Shown here: positions 1 to 8,232 of the stretch, in pieces
Numbering within the stretch: position 1 is the stretch's first letter
Layout: each line of letters starts with the position of its first letter
From: Ruminococcaceae bacterium P7
Lineage (GTDB): Bacteria > Bacillota > Clostridia > Oscillospirales > Acutalibacteraceae
DNA: 47,303 nucleotides
Assembly: GCA_900100595.1 (NCBI GenBank)
Contig: FMUA01000020.1
Coordinates: 1-47,303 of the forward strand
Reading direction: 5' to 3'
Program-made: the position numbers and the translations under genes
The notes under the pieces: model-generated
Told to the model about the DNA's origin: nothing
Databases searched by the model: none
The model's input: the letters and a program-made list of their open reading frames with translations, nothing else

Positions 1-337
<337 letters not shown>

Positions 338-476
338 TGTATCTCAACGGCTGAGCCGTTCAAATCATTTTTTAGAGTTTTAATCTCTTATTCAGAACTT
401 ATCATTGCTGACACGTTCGTGAATTTACCGATGTATTTTAGTGTACATCTCACTGTAATTTCTTAGAGTATTTTAC

Positions 477-486
477 TCAAAGAACA
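477..486 (-). promoter_or_regulatory. boxA-like antitermination site in the rRNA leader
   Basis: The minus strand reads TGTTCTTTGA about 140 nt before the mature 16S end and downstream of all three promoters. It resembles the boxA element of Gram-positive rrn leaders, which loads Nus factors so that rRNA transcripts escape termination. The call rests on the motif and its position only. Confidence 0.5.
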
Positions 487-593
487 TTACGGGTTCTTCT
501 TTCTTCGTTGTTCAATTTTCAAGGTCCTATGCGCTTTTCGCCTTGGTTTTTAGCTTGTTTTCACAAGCCGCTTACCTTAGCAGCGCAAGAGCT

Positions 594-622
594 ATTATAC
601 ATCATTTCGTTCCGTTTGTCAA
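594..622 (-). promoter_or_regulatory. rRNA operon promoter, proximal copy
   Basis: On the minus strand a perfect TTGACA (617-622) and a perfect TATAAT (594-599) are separated by 17 bp. This is the nearest of three consensus sigma-A promoters to the 16S gene. Confidence 0.85.
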
Positions 623-702
623 GCTCTTTTTTCAAATTTTTCAAATTTGTTTTTTGCTTGGCTTTGGACTGATGTGCTCTTTTATGCAGCGCACAATTTT
701 GT

Positions 703-731
703 ATTATACATCAAGCATTGCGTTTTGTCAA
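703..731 (-). promoter_or_regulatory. rRNA operon promoter, middle copy
   Basis: Minus-strand TTGACA (726-731), 17-bp spacer, TATAAT (703-708). It lies about 109 bp upstream of the proximal copy and shares the downstream motif TTGTGCGCTGC, so the promoters appear to be a tandem duplication. Confidence 0.85.
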
Positions 732-810
732 GAGTTTTTTTGAATTTCTTCAAATTTTCTTTTCCTGACCGTTTCGCGTTGTTGCTCTCTCGTGCAGCGC
801 ACAAGTAGGT

Positions 811-839
811 ATTATAATACAGACATCCCGATTTGTCAA
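811..839 (-). promoter_or_regulatory. rRNA operon promoter, distal copy
   Basis: Minus-strand TTGACA (834-839), 17-bp spacer, TATAAT (811-816). It is followed by the same GTGCGCTGC-type start region as the other copies. Its upstream side abuts the divergent leuA promoter at 864. Confidence 0.85.
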
Positions 840-863
840 GTGCTTTTTTCAAAAAACTTTCCC

Positions 864-892
864 TTGACATTTTCTCTACTTATATATATAAT
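864..892 (+). promoter_or_regulatory. leuA promoter
   Basis: TTGACA (864-869), 17-bp spacer, TATAAT (887-892), followed by the T-box leader. It is divergent from the rRNA promoters, with only about 24 bp between the two outer -35 boxes. Confidence 0.85.
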
Positions 893-899
893 AATAGCA

Positions 900-1179
900 A
901 TGACAATTGAACCCCTTGAAAGACGATGACGGGAATAAGATACAGGCAGAGTGCCTCAGAGAGCTGTCGGTTGGTGCAAGACAGTGCGGAAGCTTGTATA
1001 AATAGCTCATCCCCGAGTTGCACGCGTGATATTCAGCGCGTGACGCAGGACAGCGTTAGCGGTCAGGACTTTGTTGGAAGTCTGTAAGGGATATATGGTG
1101 ACATATATCTGAATTTGGGTGGTACCACGATTTTTATCGTCCCTTAGTACGGCTTTGCCGCTATGAGGGGCTTTTTTGT
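900..1179 (+). promoter_or_regulatory. Leucine T-box riboswitch with intrinsic terminator
   Basis: The leader contains the T-box core GGGTGGTACCACG (1117-1129). Next comes a GC-rich hairpin (1141-1170) closed by CCCTTAGTACGGC and its partner and ending in a T-run: the terminator that competes with the T-box antiterminator. T-box RNAs bind the cognate uncharged tRNA through a specifier codon and the tRNA 3' end. A CTC (leucine) triplet near 1006-1008 is the likely specifier, consistent with the leuA gene 30 nt downstream. Leucine starvation should therefore raise leuA expression. The specifier was chosen by context, not by a folded model. Confidence 0.9.
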
Positions 1180-1208
1180 TGCAAAAATTCATATGGAGGC
1201 TTATTACC

Positions 1209-2891
1209 ATGAAACCGTCATTCCAAAAGTACATTCCCTTTCAGCAGGTGCATCTCCCCGACCGCACCTGGCCTGACAACACCATCACCAAGGCGCCCAT
1301 CTGGTGCAGCGTCGATCTTCGCGACGGCAATCAGGCGCTTGTCGACCCCATGACGCTCCCCGAGAAGCTCGAATTCTTCCACGCTCTTTGCGACATGGGC
1401 TTCAAGGAAATCGAGATCGGCTTCCCCAGCGCTTCGGAAACCGAGTACGAGATCTGCCGCGAGCTGATCGAGAAAAACCACATTCCCGACGATGTGACGA
1501 TTCAGGTTCTTGTTCAGGCGCGTGAGCATCTGATCAAAAAGACCTTTGAAGCGATCAAAGGCGCAAAGAACGTCATCGTCCACTTCTACAACTCCACCTC
1601 TACCCTGCAGAGAAAGGTCGTTTTCAAAACCGACATGCAGGGCGTTATCGATATCGCCGTCGACGGCGCGCGCCTGATCAAGAAGCTCACCGACGAATAC
1701 ACGGGCGATACCAACATTCGCTTTGAGTACTCCCCCGAGAGCTTCAGCGGCACCGAGATGGATAATGCCGTCGAGATCTGCGACCGCGTGATGGAGGAGC
1801 TCGGCTCCACAAAGGAGAACCCCGTCATTCTCAACCTTCCGAACACCGTTGAGATGTGCACGCCGAACACCTACGCCGACCAGATCGAGTACTTTATCCG
1901 CCACCTCAAAAACAGAGAAGCAGCAATCATCAGCGTTCATCCGCATAATGACCGCGGCTGCGGCGTCGCGGCAGGTGAGCTTGCATTGCTTGCGGGCGCC
2001 GAGCGTGTCGAAGGCACGCTCTTCGGCAACGGTGAAAGAACGGGCAACATGGATATCGTCACCATGGGCTTGAATATGTTCACGCAGGGCGTCGACCCGC
2101 AGCTCGATTTCTCGAATCTCCCCAAGCTCCGCGATATTTATGAGCGCTGCACCAACATGAAAATCGACCCCCGTCAGCCCTATATCGGCGAACTGGTATT
2201 CACCGCGTTCTCCGGCTCGCATCAGGACGCGATCAACAAGGGTCATCAGTATATGAAAGACAGCGGCACCGATTACTGGGAGATCCCGTATCTTCCGATC
2301 GACCCCGCTGACGTCGGCAGAGAGTATGAGCCGATCATCCGCATCAACTCACAGTCCGGCAAGGGCGGCGCTGCGTTTGTGATGTCCAACAACTTCGGTT
2401 ACGATCTGCCCAAGCGCATGCATCCCGAATTTTCCAAGCTCGTTCAGGCGAAATGCGAGGAACTCGAGCGTGAGCTGATTCCGAAGGAGCTGTTTGAGGT
2501 ATTCGAGAAGAACTATCTCGAGCACCCGATGAAGTACCGTCTGACGCGCCGAAAAATCTATGAGGAAAGCGAAAACGGAAGGGATTACGTCCACTTCAAG
2601 GGCAGAATGAAAATCGGCGACGACAGCGAGGTCGTGCTGCAGGGAACCGGTAACGGACCGATCGATGCATTCTTCAACGCGCTGAAAGCGGTGGGAATCA
2701 ATCAGTATCAGTTCATTTCCTACAGTCAGCACGCGATTTCACAAGGCTCCGACTCCAAGGCGGTGTCCTATATCGAGCTGAAAAAGCCCGATGGTAAGAA
2801 TATTTTCGGCATCGGCATCGACTCCAACGTCAACGTCGCGTCGGTTCTCGGCGTTCTCAACGCGATCAACCGTGCGGAAGCAGAGGAATAA
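1209..2891 (+). CDS. leuA: 2-isopropylmalate synthase
   Basis: This enzyme condenses acetyl-CoA with 2-oxoisovalerate, the first committed step of leucine synthesis, in the cytoplasm. The 560-residue protein fits the longer LeuA class. It begins with the catalytic TIM barrel, with the substrate loop SVDLRDGNQAL near residue 35 and the metal-binding HPHNDRG motif near 250. A linker and a C-terminal regulatory domain (roughly residues 430-560) follow; in this family that domain mediates leucine feedback inhibition. The start at 1209 is preferred over the in-frame 1176 because GGAGG sits at 1195-1199 and 1176 lies inside the terminator tail. Regulation is by the T-box directly upstream. No other leucine genes follow; a terminator ends the unit at 2908-2950. 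Confidence 0.96.
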   Translation: MKPSFQKYIPFQQVHLPDRTWPDNTITKAPIWCSVDLRDGNQALVDPMTLPEKLEFFHALCDMGFKEIEIGFPSASETEYEICRELIEKNHIPDDVTIQVLVQAREHLIKKTFEAIKGAKNVIVHFYNSTSTLQRKVVFKTDMQGVIDIAVDGARLIKKLTDEYTGDTNIRFEYSPESFSGTEMDNAVEICDRVMEELGSTKENPVILNLPNTVEMCTPNTYADQIEYFIRHLKNREAAIISVHPHNDRGCGVAAGELALLAGAERVEGTLFGNGERTGNMDIVTMGLNMFTQGVDPQLDFSNLPKLRDIYERCTNMKIDPRQPYIGELVFTAFSGSHQDAINKGHQYMKDSGTDYWEIPYLPIDPADVGREYEPIIRINSQSGKGGAAFVMSNNFGYDLPKRMHPEFSKLVQAKCEELERELIPKELFEVFEKNYLEHPMKYRLTRRKIYEESENGRDYVHFKGRMKIGDDSEVVLQGTGNGPIDAFFNALKAVGINQYQFISYSQHAISQGSDSKAVSYIELKKPDGKNIFGIGIDSNVNVASVLGVLNAINRAEAEE

Positions 2892-2907
2892 AATTACAGA
2901 ATAAGAT

Positions 2908-2950
2908 AAAACGGCTGTGCTGAGAGACTTCTCCCGGCACAGCCGTTTTG
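2908..2950. terminator. Terminator between leuA and the spore-protein gene
   Basis: An inverted repeat (AAACGGCTGTGC / GCACAGCCGTTT) is flanked by A-rich sequence on the left and T-rich sequence on the right. It can stop leuA transcripts and, read the other way, the convergent spore-protein gene that ends at 2971. Confidence 0.85.
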
Positions 2951-2970
2951 GTTCTGAAAACCGAAGTGGA

Positions 2971-3171
2971 TTACTTCATGCTGTTCTCGTAGGACTCAAT
3001 CATTTTCTTGACCATCTGTCCGCCGACGGAGCCTGCTTCTCTGGAAGAAAGATCGCCGTTGTAGCCCTGCTTGAGGTTGACGCCTACCTCGTTCGCGCAC
3101 TCCATCTTGAAGCGGTTCATGGCTTCTCTTGCCTCGGGGACGTTGAGCTGGTTGCTGTTATTGTTAGACAT
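2971..3171 (-). CDS. Small acid-soluble spore protein, alpha/beta type
   Basis: These small proteins coat and protect DNA in dormant spores and are degraded at germination by the Gpr protease. The 66-residue product has the family hallmarks: a central EVGVNLKQGYNGDLSSREAG stretch and the C-terminal GSVGGQMVKKMIE helix. A ribosome site AAGGAG precedes the ATG by about 7 nt. The normal family length is 60-75 residues, so it is complete. Its presence implies a sporulating lineage. Expression would be expected from a forespore sigma factor; I did not identify that promoter. Confidence 0.95.
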   Translation of the reverse strand: MSNNNSNQLNVPEAREAMNRFKMECANEVGVNLKQGYNGDLSSREAGSVGGQMVKKMIESYENSMK

Positions 3172-3409
3172 AATTGTTTTCTCCTTAAAATCTATTTTCA
3201 GCGGCGGTCTGACTTCTCAGCTTGCCGCCGCATTAGTAGTGTGAGGAGATTATTTATTTTTATGTTTTGTAAATTTTGTCAGTTACCAAATCCAATCCGC
3301 ATATAGAATTCAGCAGAAATGCAAATGCGTATTATTGGAATACCATAGAAATCCGATGCTTTTTCGGCAATTAATTTTTTCTTTTCGGTAATATATTCCG
3401 AAAAAAATA

Positions 3410-3438
3410 ATGACATTTTCGGGGAAAAAGTATATAAT
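3410..3438 (+). promoter_or_regulatory. Promoter of the dockerin operon
   Basis: ATGACA (3410-3415; five of six consensus bases), 17-bp spacer, TATAAT (3433-3438). It ends about 30 nt before the AGGAGG ribosome site at 3458-3463. The upstream stretch 3172-3409 is AT-rich and shows no gene. Confidence 0.7.
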
Positions 3439-3469
3439 AGATTTACATTAATTAGATAGGAGGAACACT

Positions 3470-5764
3470 ATGAAACAAACCTTAAAACAAACCTTAGCGG
3501 CAATACTTGCCGCGACGATGATGACCGCGATGTTTTCGACCGGCGCTGCTGCCGCTGAACAGAGTGATGCTGCTCTGCTTGGCGATGTGGACGGTGACGG
3601 CGCTGTCACGATCACTGACGCGACGTTCATCCAGCACAAACTTGCAGGTTCACCGATTCCCTTTGAATTTGACGAGAGGGTTGCCGATGCGGATGAGGAT
3701 AACAGCATCACGATCACCGATGTGACCTATATTCAGAAATGGCTCACCGATCTCCCGTCAAATCCGAATATCGGTAAGCCGCTGCGCGAAAAAAAGATCT
3801 ATAACCCAACGATACGGAAAGAATACGAACAAACCGTATTGAAATACTGCGAGAAGATCGACAGCAAGCGGTTCAATTTCTGTAATAAAAGTGTTATCAG
3901 TATGCTGACAGATGTCAATCCCGACGCTGCCTACTATTGTATGGTTGCCGACACATCCGTCGCCGGACTCGCCGCTCACCGCACAAATATCTACTCGGTA
4001 AGCGAGGGCAGCACGACCGCTGACGTTTTTGAGGAGCTCGATGACAAAACGACCAAGATCGGTACGATCAACGTAACCGTGGTCAAGGCGGAAATGGCTG
4101 ATGCTGTTGCGCCGTGCATATACTCCAATAAGGTCGAAGGGTTTGGTTATCAACATCTGAAAGCCAACTTAGGCTCTGCCGAGTTTGACCAGAAAGCCGC
4201 TGTCAACAAGCTGCTTATCGGCAACGAAGAGCTCGGCACGCATTTCAGCGAGGATGACTTTACCGTAACCTATCGATCCTCTGACGAAAAGGTTGCGGTT
4301 ATCAGCGACGACGGCATGATCTCAGCCGTGGGCAACGGTGAATGCGATATCAGCTTAATATTCCGATTCACGGACGGCTCGGAATATGAGGATATTAGAG
4401 GCTTACGGGTAACAGGCCTGTCGATAGAAACGGTCGATGGTTATTCGATCGACAATATCCGCGATTATGTCGTCGGTCTCAATACGCCTGTTGAACTTGC
4501 CGACGGCACAATGACTCCGATGATCAACTTTGACAATGCCGCTACCACTCCCGCGCTCAAGGCGGTTCGTGACGCGATCAATGAGGAGCTGGAGATGTAT
4601 GGTTCGATCGGACGCGGTTTCTCTCAGAAGTCCAACCACTCCACCGACGTCTACAACAGCGTGCGCGACAAGGTACTGGAGTTCTTTACAGCCGATCCCG
4701 ACCTTTACACCTGCTTCTATGTCAATTCCACAACCGACGGACTGAATAAATTAGCCTCCGCCCTGATTGAGAGCGAGGATGATCTCGTTCTCACGACGCG
4801 TATCGAGCACCATGCCAACGACCTGAGCTGGCGCGAAAGGTGCAAGGTGATCTACGCCGAGGTTGATGAAAAAGGTAGGGTTATCTACGATGATATCGAA
4901 AGACTCCTGCAGGAAAACAACGTAAAGATCGTTTCGATCTCGGCGGCTTCCAATGTCACAGGCTATGTCAACGATGTACACAGGGTCGCGAAAATGGCTC
5001 ACCAATACGGCGCGCAGATTGTAGTAGACGGCGCTCAGATCGTAGCCCACAGAAAATTCGAGATGATGGGCGACCTTGACGATCCCGACGATGATATCGA
5101 CTTTTTCGCGTTCTCGGCACACAAGATGTATTCCCCCTACGGCGGCGGCGCGGTCGTAGGACTGACCAATACCCTTAACGAACATATGCCCGAGTTCTAC
5201 GGCGGCGGTACGATCACCGTAGTCGGCGACTACTGGCAGGTTTACAAATCAGCTCCCGCGGCTTACGAGGCAGGTTCTCCCAACTATCCGGGCGTTGTCG
5301 GCTTAGGCAAAGCGATCGACGTTCTCTCAACGGTCGGCATGGATAAAATCGAGGCTCACGAAAAGGTTCTCAACCGCAAGCTCATCGACGGGCTGAAAAC
5401 GCTTCCCAACGTCATTATTTACGGCGATACCGAGGATATCAGCGACAAGGTAGGCGTCGTCACCTTTAATTTCAGCGATATCAATACCTACCTGATCTCT
5501 CAGAAGTTCTCTGAGCTCGGCGGCGTAGCGACAAGGCGCGGCGCGTTCTGCGCGCATCCGTATGTATGGCGCTTGATGGGAATCACCGATGAAATTGCCA
5601 GAACCTTTGCCAACTGCACCGACGCCAATACCGCAGGTATGGTCAGAGTCAGCTTCGGTATTTACAACAATGAGGAAGAGGTCGATCGGTTCCTTGAACT
5701 GATGCCGTCCGTCATGGAGGCGGCGAAAGCGGATCAGACGCCTATGATCAAGCCTGAATACTGA
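3470..5764 (+). CDS. Secreted dockerin protein with cysteine-desulfurase-like PLP domain
   Basis: A 764-residue exported protein of unusual make-up. Residues 1-29 form a signal peptide. Residues 36-98 form a type I dockerin with two calcium-loop repeats (LLGDVDGDGAVTITDATFIQ and a second ADADEDNSITITDVTYIQ repeat). Residues 100-250 are unassigned. About 250-322 resembles a bacterial Ig-like (BIG2) domain. Residues 351-764 form a class V aminotransferase fold closest to the SufS/CsdA cysteine desulfurases. That domain has a VVDGAQIVAHR loop, a PLP-lysine motif FSAHKMYSPYGGG (Lys552) and RGAFCAHP (Cys694) where SufS has its persulfide cysteine. Desulfurases normally work in the cytoplasm, so the actual reaction and the extracellular source of PLP are unknown. 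The start has a perfect AGGAGG. It is probably co-transcribed with the next dockerin gene, 51 nt downstream. Confidence 0.85.
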   Translation: MKQTLKQTLAAILAATMMTAMFSTGAAAAEQSDAALLGDVDGDGAVTITDATFIQHKLAGSPIPFEFDERVADADEDNSITITDVTYIQKWLTDLPSNPNIGKPLREKKIYNPTIRKEYEQTVLKYCEKIDSKRFNFCNKSVISMLTDVNPDAAYYCMVADTSVAGLAAHRTNIYSVSEGSTTADVFEELDDKTTKIGTINVTVVKAEMADAVAPCIYSNKVEGFGYQHLKANLGSAEFDQKAAVNKLLIGNEELGTHFSEDDFTVTYRSSDEKVAVISDDGMISAVGNGECDISLIFRFTDGSEYEDIRGLRVTGLSIETVDGYSIDNIRDYVVGLNTPVELADGTMTPMINFDNAATTPALKAVRDAINEELEMYGSIGRGFSQKSNHSTDVYNSVRDKVLEFFTADPDLYTCFYVNSTTDGLNKLASALIESEDDLVLTTRIEHHANDLSWRERCKVIYAEVDEKGRVIYDDIERLLQENNVKIVSISAASNVTGYVNDVHRVAKMAHQYGAQIVVDGAQIVAHRKFEMMGDLDDPDDDIDFFAFSAHKMYSPYGGGAVVGLTNTLNEHMPEFYGGGTITVVGDYWQVYKSAPAAYEAGSPNYPGVVGLGKAIDVLSTVGMDKIEAHEKVLNRKLIDGLKTLPNVIIYGDTEDISDKVGVVTFNFSDINTYLISQKFSELGGVATRRGAFCAHPYVWRLMGITDEIARTFANCTDANTAGMVRVSFGIYNNEEEVDRFLELMPSVMEAAKADQTPMIKPEY

Positions 5765-5815
5765 CCGCATAGTTATCATGCGTATCACCGCCTTTGACGG
5801 CGAAAGCAGGAGACA

Positions 5816-6784
5816 ATGATGATGAAAACAATCAGAAGATCGCTCAGCACCCTGCTGTTCATGCTGCTTCTGTTCGGAGCAGCGACCACAGTCCACGCAA
5901 GTACACAAACAACAAACGAACGGAAAACATCCTGTTTGCTCGGCGATGCAAACGAGGACGGAGCAGTAACCGTTTCGGATGTCACTGCCATTCAGCGGAA
6001 GATCGCAGGCTTTTCAATCGCTCCCTTCAACGCATTCACTGCCGACGTTGACAAAAACGGCGCCGTGGAGATTCAGGATGCAACGTTGATTCAGTGCAAG
6101 CTCGCGGGTCTCCCCTCTCCGCCGGACGGCGGAAAGCTTGACAACGACGCCTTGTACGAAATCGCCGTGCGAGATGCTGTCTTTGCCGACGAGGATGAGA
6201 TCATGCCGCTTGTTAACATCACGCGCGATGACGACAAGGTCATCTGGAACGGCGACAAGGTGCTGATGGGACTTGTGCACAAATACCCCGACAACTATCC
6301 CGACGGAGAGGACGTCACTCTCATATGGGGCGATGTGTGGGTCTTCTCCGCAGGCGAAATGTATCAGTGGATCAACAGCAACAGCAGCGGCGTGAACGAC
6401 TGGCAGGTGCGCCTGGAACAGCTTCTGGGACTGCCCGAGTGGAAAAAGTATTCATCCGTAACGACGATATGGGTAGATGCAGACCTTTTACATCGTCCCG
6501 CAAATATCGCCGGCCCCACTTCTGCGATGGAACTGACCTATCAGCCAACCGGCGATGAAACATTTGACACGCAATTCAAATCATGGTACGACTCAATCAT
6601 CCTTTGGTCGTATTTCAACGAAACAAAATATCCATGGACAAGACTCGGCTACACCTACGACTGGGCAGATAACGGCAGAGAATATGGTCTGAGCGAATTT
6701 GTCGTCTTTTCAGGCGCCACCGTCTCCGTTGACCACACCTGCACGATCGACGACTTTGTCGTGAGCGTAAAAGAGACGGATTAA
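5816..6784 (+). CDS. Secreted dockerin protein, C-terminal domain unrecognised
   Basis: 322 residues. Residues 1-28 are a signal peptide. Residues 41-101 are a type I dockerin with two loops, LLGDANEDGAVTVSDVTAIQ and ADVDKNGAVEIQDATLIQ, so it should dock to a cohesin outside the cell. Residues 105-322 are acidic and rich in Trp and Tyr (for example LIWGDVWVF and YDWADNGREYG). They match no family I can name. A binding or hydrolytic role is possible but not shown. The ribosome site AGGAG (5808-5812) fits the first of three tandem ATG codons at 5816. It sits 51 nt after the PLP-dockerin gene with no terminator between, and a strong terminator follows at 6801. Confidence 0.85.
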   Translation: MMMKTIRRSLSTLLFMLLLFGAATTVHASTQTTNERKTSCLLGDANEDGAVTVSDVTAIQRKIAGFSIAPFNAFTADVDKNGAVEIQDATLIQCKLAGLPSPPDGGKLDNDALYEIAVRDAVFADEDEIMPLVNITRDDDKVIWNGDKVLMGLVHKYPDNYPDGEDVTLIWGDVWVFSAGEMYQWINSNSSGVNDWQVRLEQLLGLPEWKKYSSVTTIWVDADLLHRPANIAGPTSAMELTYQPTGDETFDTQFKSWYDSIILWSYFNETKYPWTRLGYTYDWADNGREYGLSEFVVFSGATVSVDHTCTIDDFVVSVKETD

Positions 6785-6800
6785 TCATGTGACTGTCAAC

Positions 6801-6836
6801 AGGGGCTGTGCTCGTTTGAGCACAGCCCCTTGTTTG
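6801..6836 (+). terminator. Terminator of the dockerin operon
   Basis: Hairpin AGGGGCTGTGCTC / GAGCACAGCCCCT with a TTTG loop, followed by TTGTTT, 17 nt after the stop codon. The next bases, 6837-6953, show no gene or motif. Confidence 0.8.
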
Positions 6837-6953
6837 GATACAGAACGGAATGTTGAATCACACGCATCTTCATTACAGAACCGGATGACATCAAGCTCCG
6901 CACGCCCGTATGTTTCTTTGCACATCTCAGTTTCTCTATTGGCTATCGAAATA

Positions 6954-7140
6954 GGTGCTTGCCGGATAGACCGCAGCGCTGCCGGGCTGCGGCAAGGCGT
7001 TCATTGATCGGAACACACACCAGCCGATAACACCCAAAGCGGATGCGGAAACCACCGCAGCGCCTGCGACAAAGACAGTCTTGCCAAAATGACGGGACGG
7101 ATGCTTTTTTCTTTCGCTATCATGCGGAAATCGGAATAAA
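6954..7140 (-). pseudogene. Fragment of a duplicated VanW-family gene (N-terminal part)
   Basis: The reverse complement of this stretch matches 29579-29766, the part of the downstream VanW gene that codes for its cytoplasmic N-terminus, membrane helix and first extracellular residues. By hand alignment there are about 14 substitutions and one gap in about 187 bp. The gap turns a seven-A run into six, which breaks the reading frame. Homology stops at 6954 and, on the other side, exactly where the inverted-repeat element begins (7140). No start codon or ribosome site of the parent is kept, so it cannot make the parent protein. It is evidence of an ancient duplication followed by element insertion or deletion. 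Confidence 0.85.
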
Positions 7141-7302
7141 GGGAATCTCTAATAATTCAATGCAGTGCAGAAGTGCGGAAGATTTATGGCAGAATGTTGT
7201 CAAAACGCCGCAGGAATACTGACGTATTTCAAGGAGTTTTGGCAAGATTATGCCGTGAAGATTCCGTGCTGATGCGCGGTAAGGGATTTTTAGAGGTTCC
7301 CT
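7140..7302. mobile_element. 163-bp element with terminal inverted repeats (MITE-like), copy 1
   Basis: The element begins AGGGAATCTCTAA and ends TTAGAGGTTCCCT, which are near-perfect inverted ends, and has no coding capacity. A shorter relative at 16568-16629 shares both ends and the adjacent inner sequence. The left end interrupts the VanW fragment and the right end truncates the helicase fragment. I could not see a clear target-site duplication. The size, ends and lack of genes suggest a miniature element mobilised in trans; the parent transposon is not identified. Confidence 0.7.
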
Positions 7303-7889
7303 TATGCTTTGTCGAACAATGTCGGTGTACCGAAAGGCTCATCTAGCAGTTTTCCTGCAAGCGAGGCGTTAATCAGGCGCAACACCGATGCTTCCGCGCG
7401 ATTTTGGTTCAATAGCGTTAAAAAAACCTCCGCGTGTTCCGTTCGCTCGGTCAGTACAATGCAATTTCTTCCGCTTTGGTACGATTGCATAACATCATCG
7501 ATAATTCGGAGGTTGTGGGCTTCGTCAGCGCATAGCTTCACACAAATGTCCTGATATTTCAAGCCGCTGTCCGCAACGCGGAAATCGGTAAACTTCGGAA
7601 TAACAAAGTGGGAGAAATCCCTCTTTACCGACTGGGCGCGCGCGTCAACTTGATAGCGGATCGGACCGCACTACATCGTGATGATCGGCTGGTGACCGTC
7701 CTGCCGTTTGGGCGTTGCAGTCAGTCCGTAAACAAATTTCTCGTTGAGTTCACGGAGTATTTTCTCGAAGGTGAACGCAGAGACATGATGACATTCGTCT
7801 ACTATCACCATACCGTAATCTTTGACAAACCCTATTACCTCGTCGCCGCTGACAACCGACTGTATATATTTGACCACGGATACCCTTCC
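7303..7889 (-). pseudogene. Truncated DEAD/DEAH-box helicase fragment with internal stop
   Basis: One minus-strand frame encodes the middle of a superfamily 2 helicase: the Walker B-like motif VDECHHVSA, the motif III-type GLTATPKRQDGHQPIITM, then CGPIRYQVDARAQ and the helicase C-like stretch CIVLTERTEHAEVFLTLL. The codon after PIITM is TAG (7671-7673) where relatives have CAG (Q), so a single C-to-T change made a nonsense codon. There is no N-terminal domain or Walker A; the 3' end stops at the inverted-repeat element and the 5' end at the transposase fragment. The sequence style recalls the helicases of TOTE-type conflict systems, but this is recollection. It is non-functional. Confidence 0.85.
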
Positions 7890-8195
7890 GAGAAGCTTAT
7901 CCGCAGATTATCGAATCATTTGCATTATTTGATGAGAGTGAGAGAGAAATTCAGCAAGAAGATTGATGAACTCCCTTTGGGAAGTCATGTTATTACCATG
8001 TACGGCGATATTCGCGCACGTATTTTCATGTTCAAATTGCCGAGCGGAGAAGTCGAAATGCTAATTTCCAATCTTTTCGATTTGCCGGATGAAGAATTTA
8101 AGCCGCTCTATTTCAAGAGATGGGGCATCGAGATCAAGTATGATGTTGTAAAAAACAAACCGGAACTGCCAAACTTTAACGGGTTTACAGCCAAA
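7863..8195 (+). pseudogene. IS4-type DDE transposase fragment (C-terminal part)
   Basis: The plus strand codes for FDHGYPSEKLIRRL, then HYLMRVREKFSK, FKLPSGEVEMLISNL and YFKRWGIEIKYDVVK. The last shows the Y-(2)-R-(3)-E-(6)-K signature of IS4-family transposases, including the catalytic Glu. The first part of the protein (first catalytic Asp and the N-terminus) is missing. A long open frame over 7608-8393 exists only because this fragment is joined by chance to antisense helicase sequence on the left and non-coding sequence on the right. It has no recognisable insertion-sequence ends nearby except the small inverted-repeat element, whose relation to it is unknown. Confidence 0.85.
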
Positions 8196-8200
8196 GAGAA

Positions 8201-8232
8201 ACCCCGGACAAACGCGTCGCGTTCGCCGGGGT
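8201..8232 (-). terminator. Strong hairpin, probable terminator of the minus-strand surface operon
   Basis: Nested inverted repeat: ACCCCGG ... AACGCG T CGCGTT ... CCGGGGT. Read leftwards it is followed by TTTCTCTTT, which could serve as the U-tract. It lies about 140 nt beyond the last gene of the operon (8371). The T-tract is imperfect, so the role is tentative. Confidence 0.5.

Noticed and set aside
1218..2246. Long open frame antisense to leuA
   Set aside because: Mirror of leuA codon bias; no ribosome site and no recognisable protein.
3470..6784. Cellulosome-type glycoside hydrolases as dockerin cargo
   Set aside because: No hydrolase motif was seen; the first cargo is a PLP enzyme and the second is unknown.
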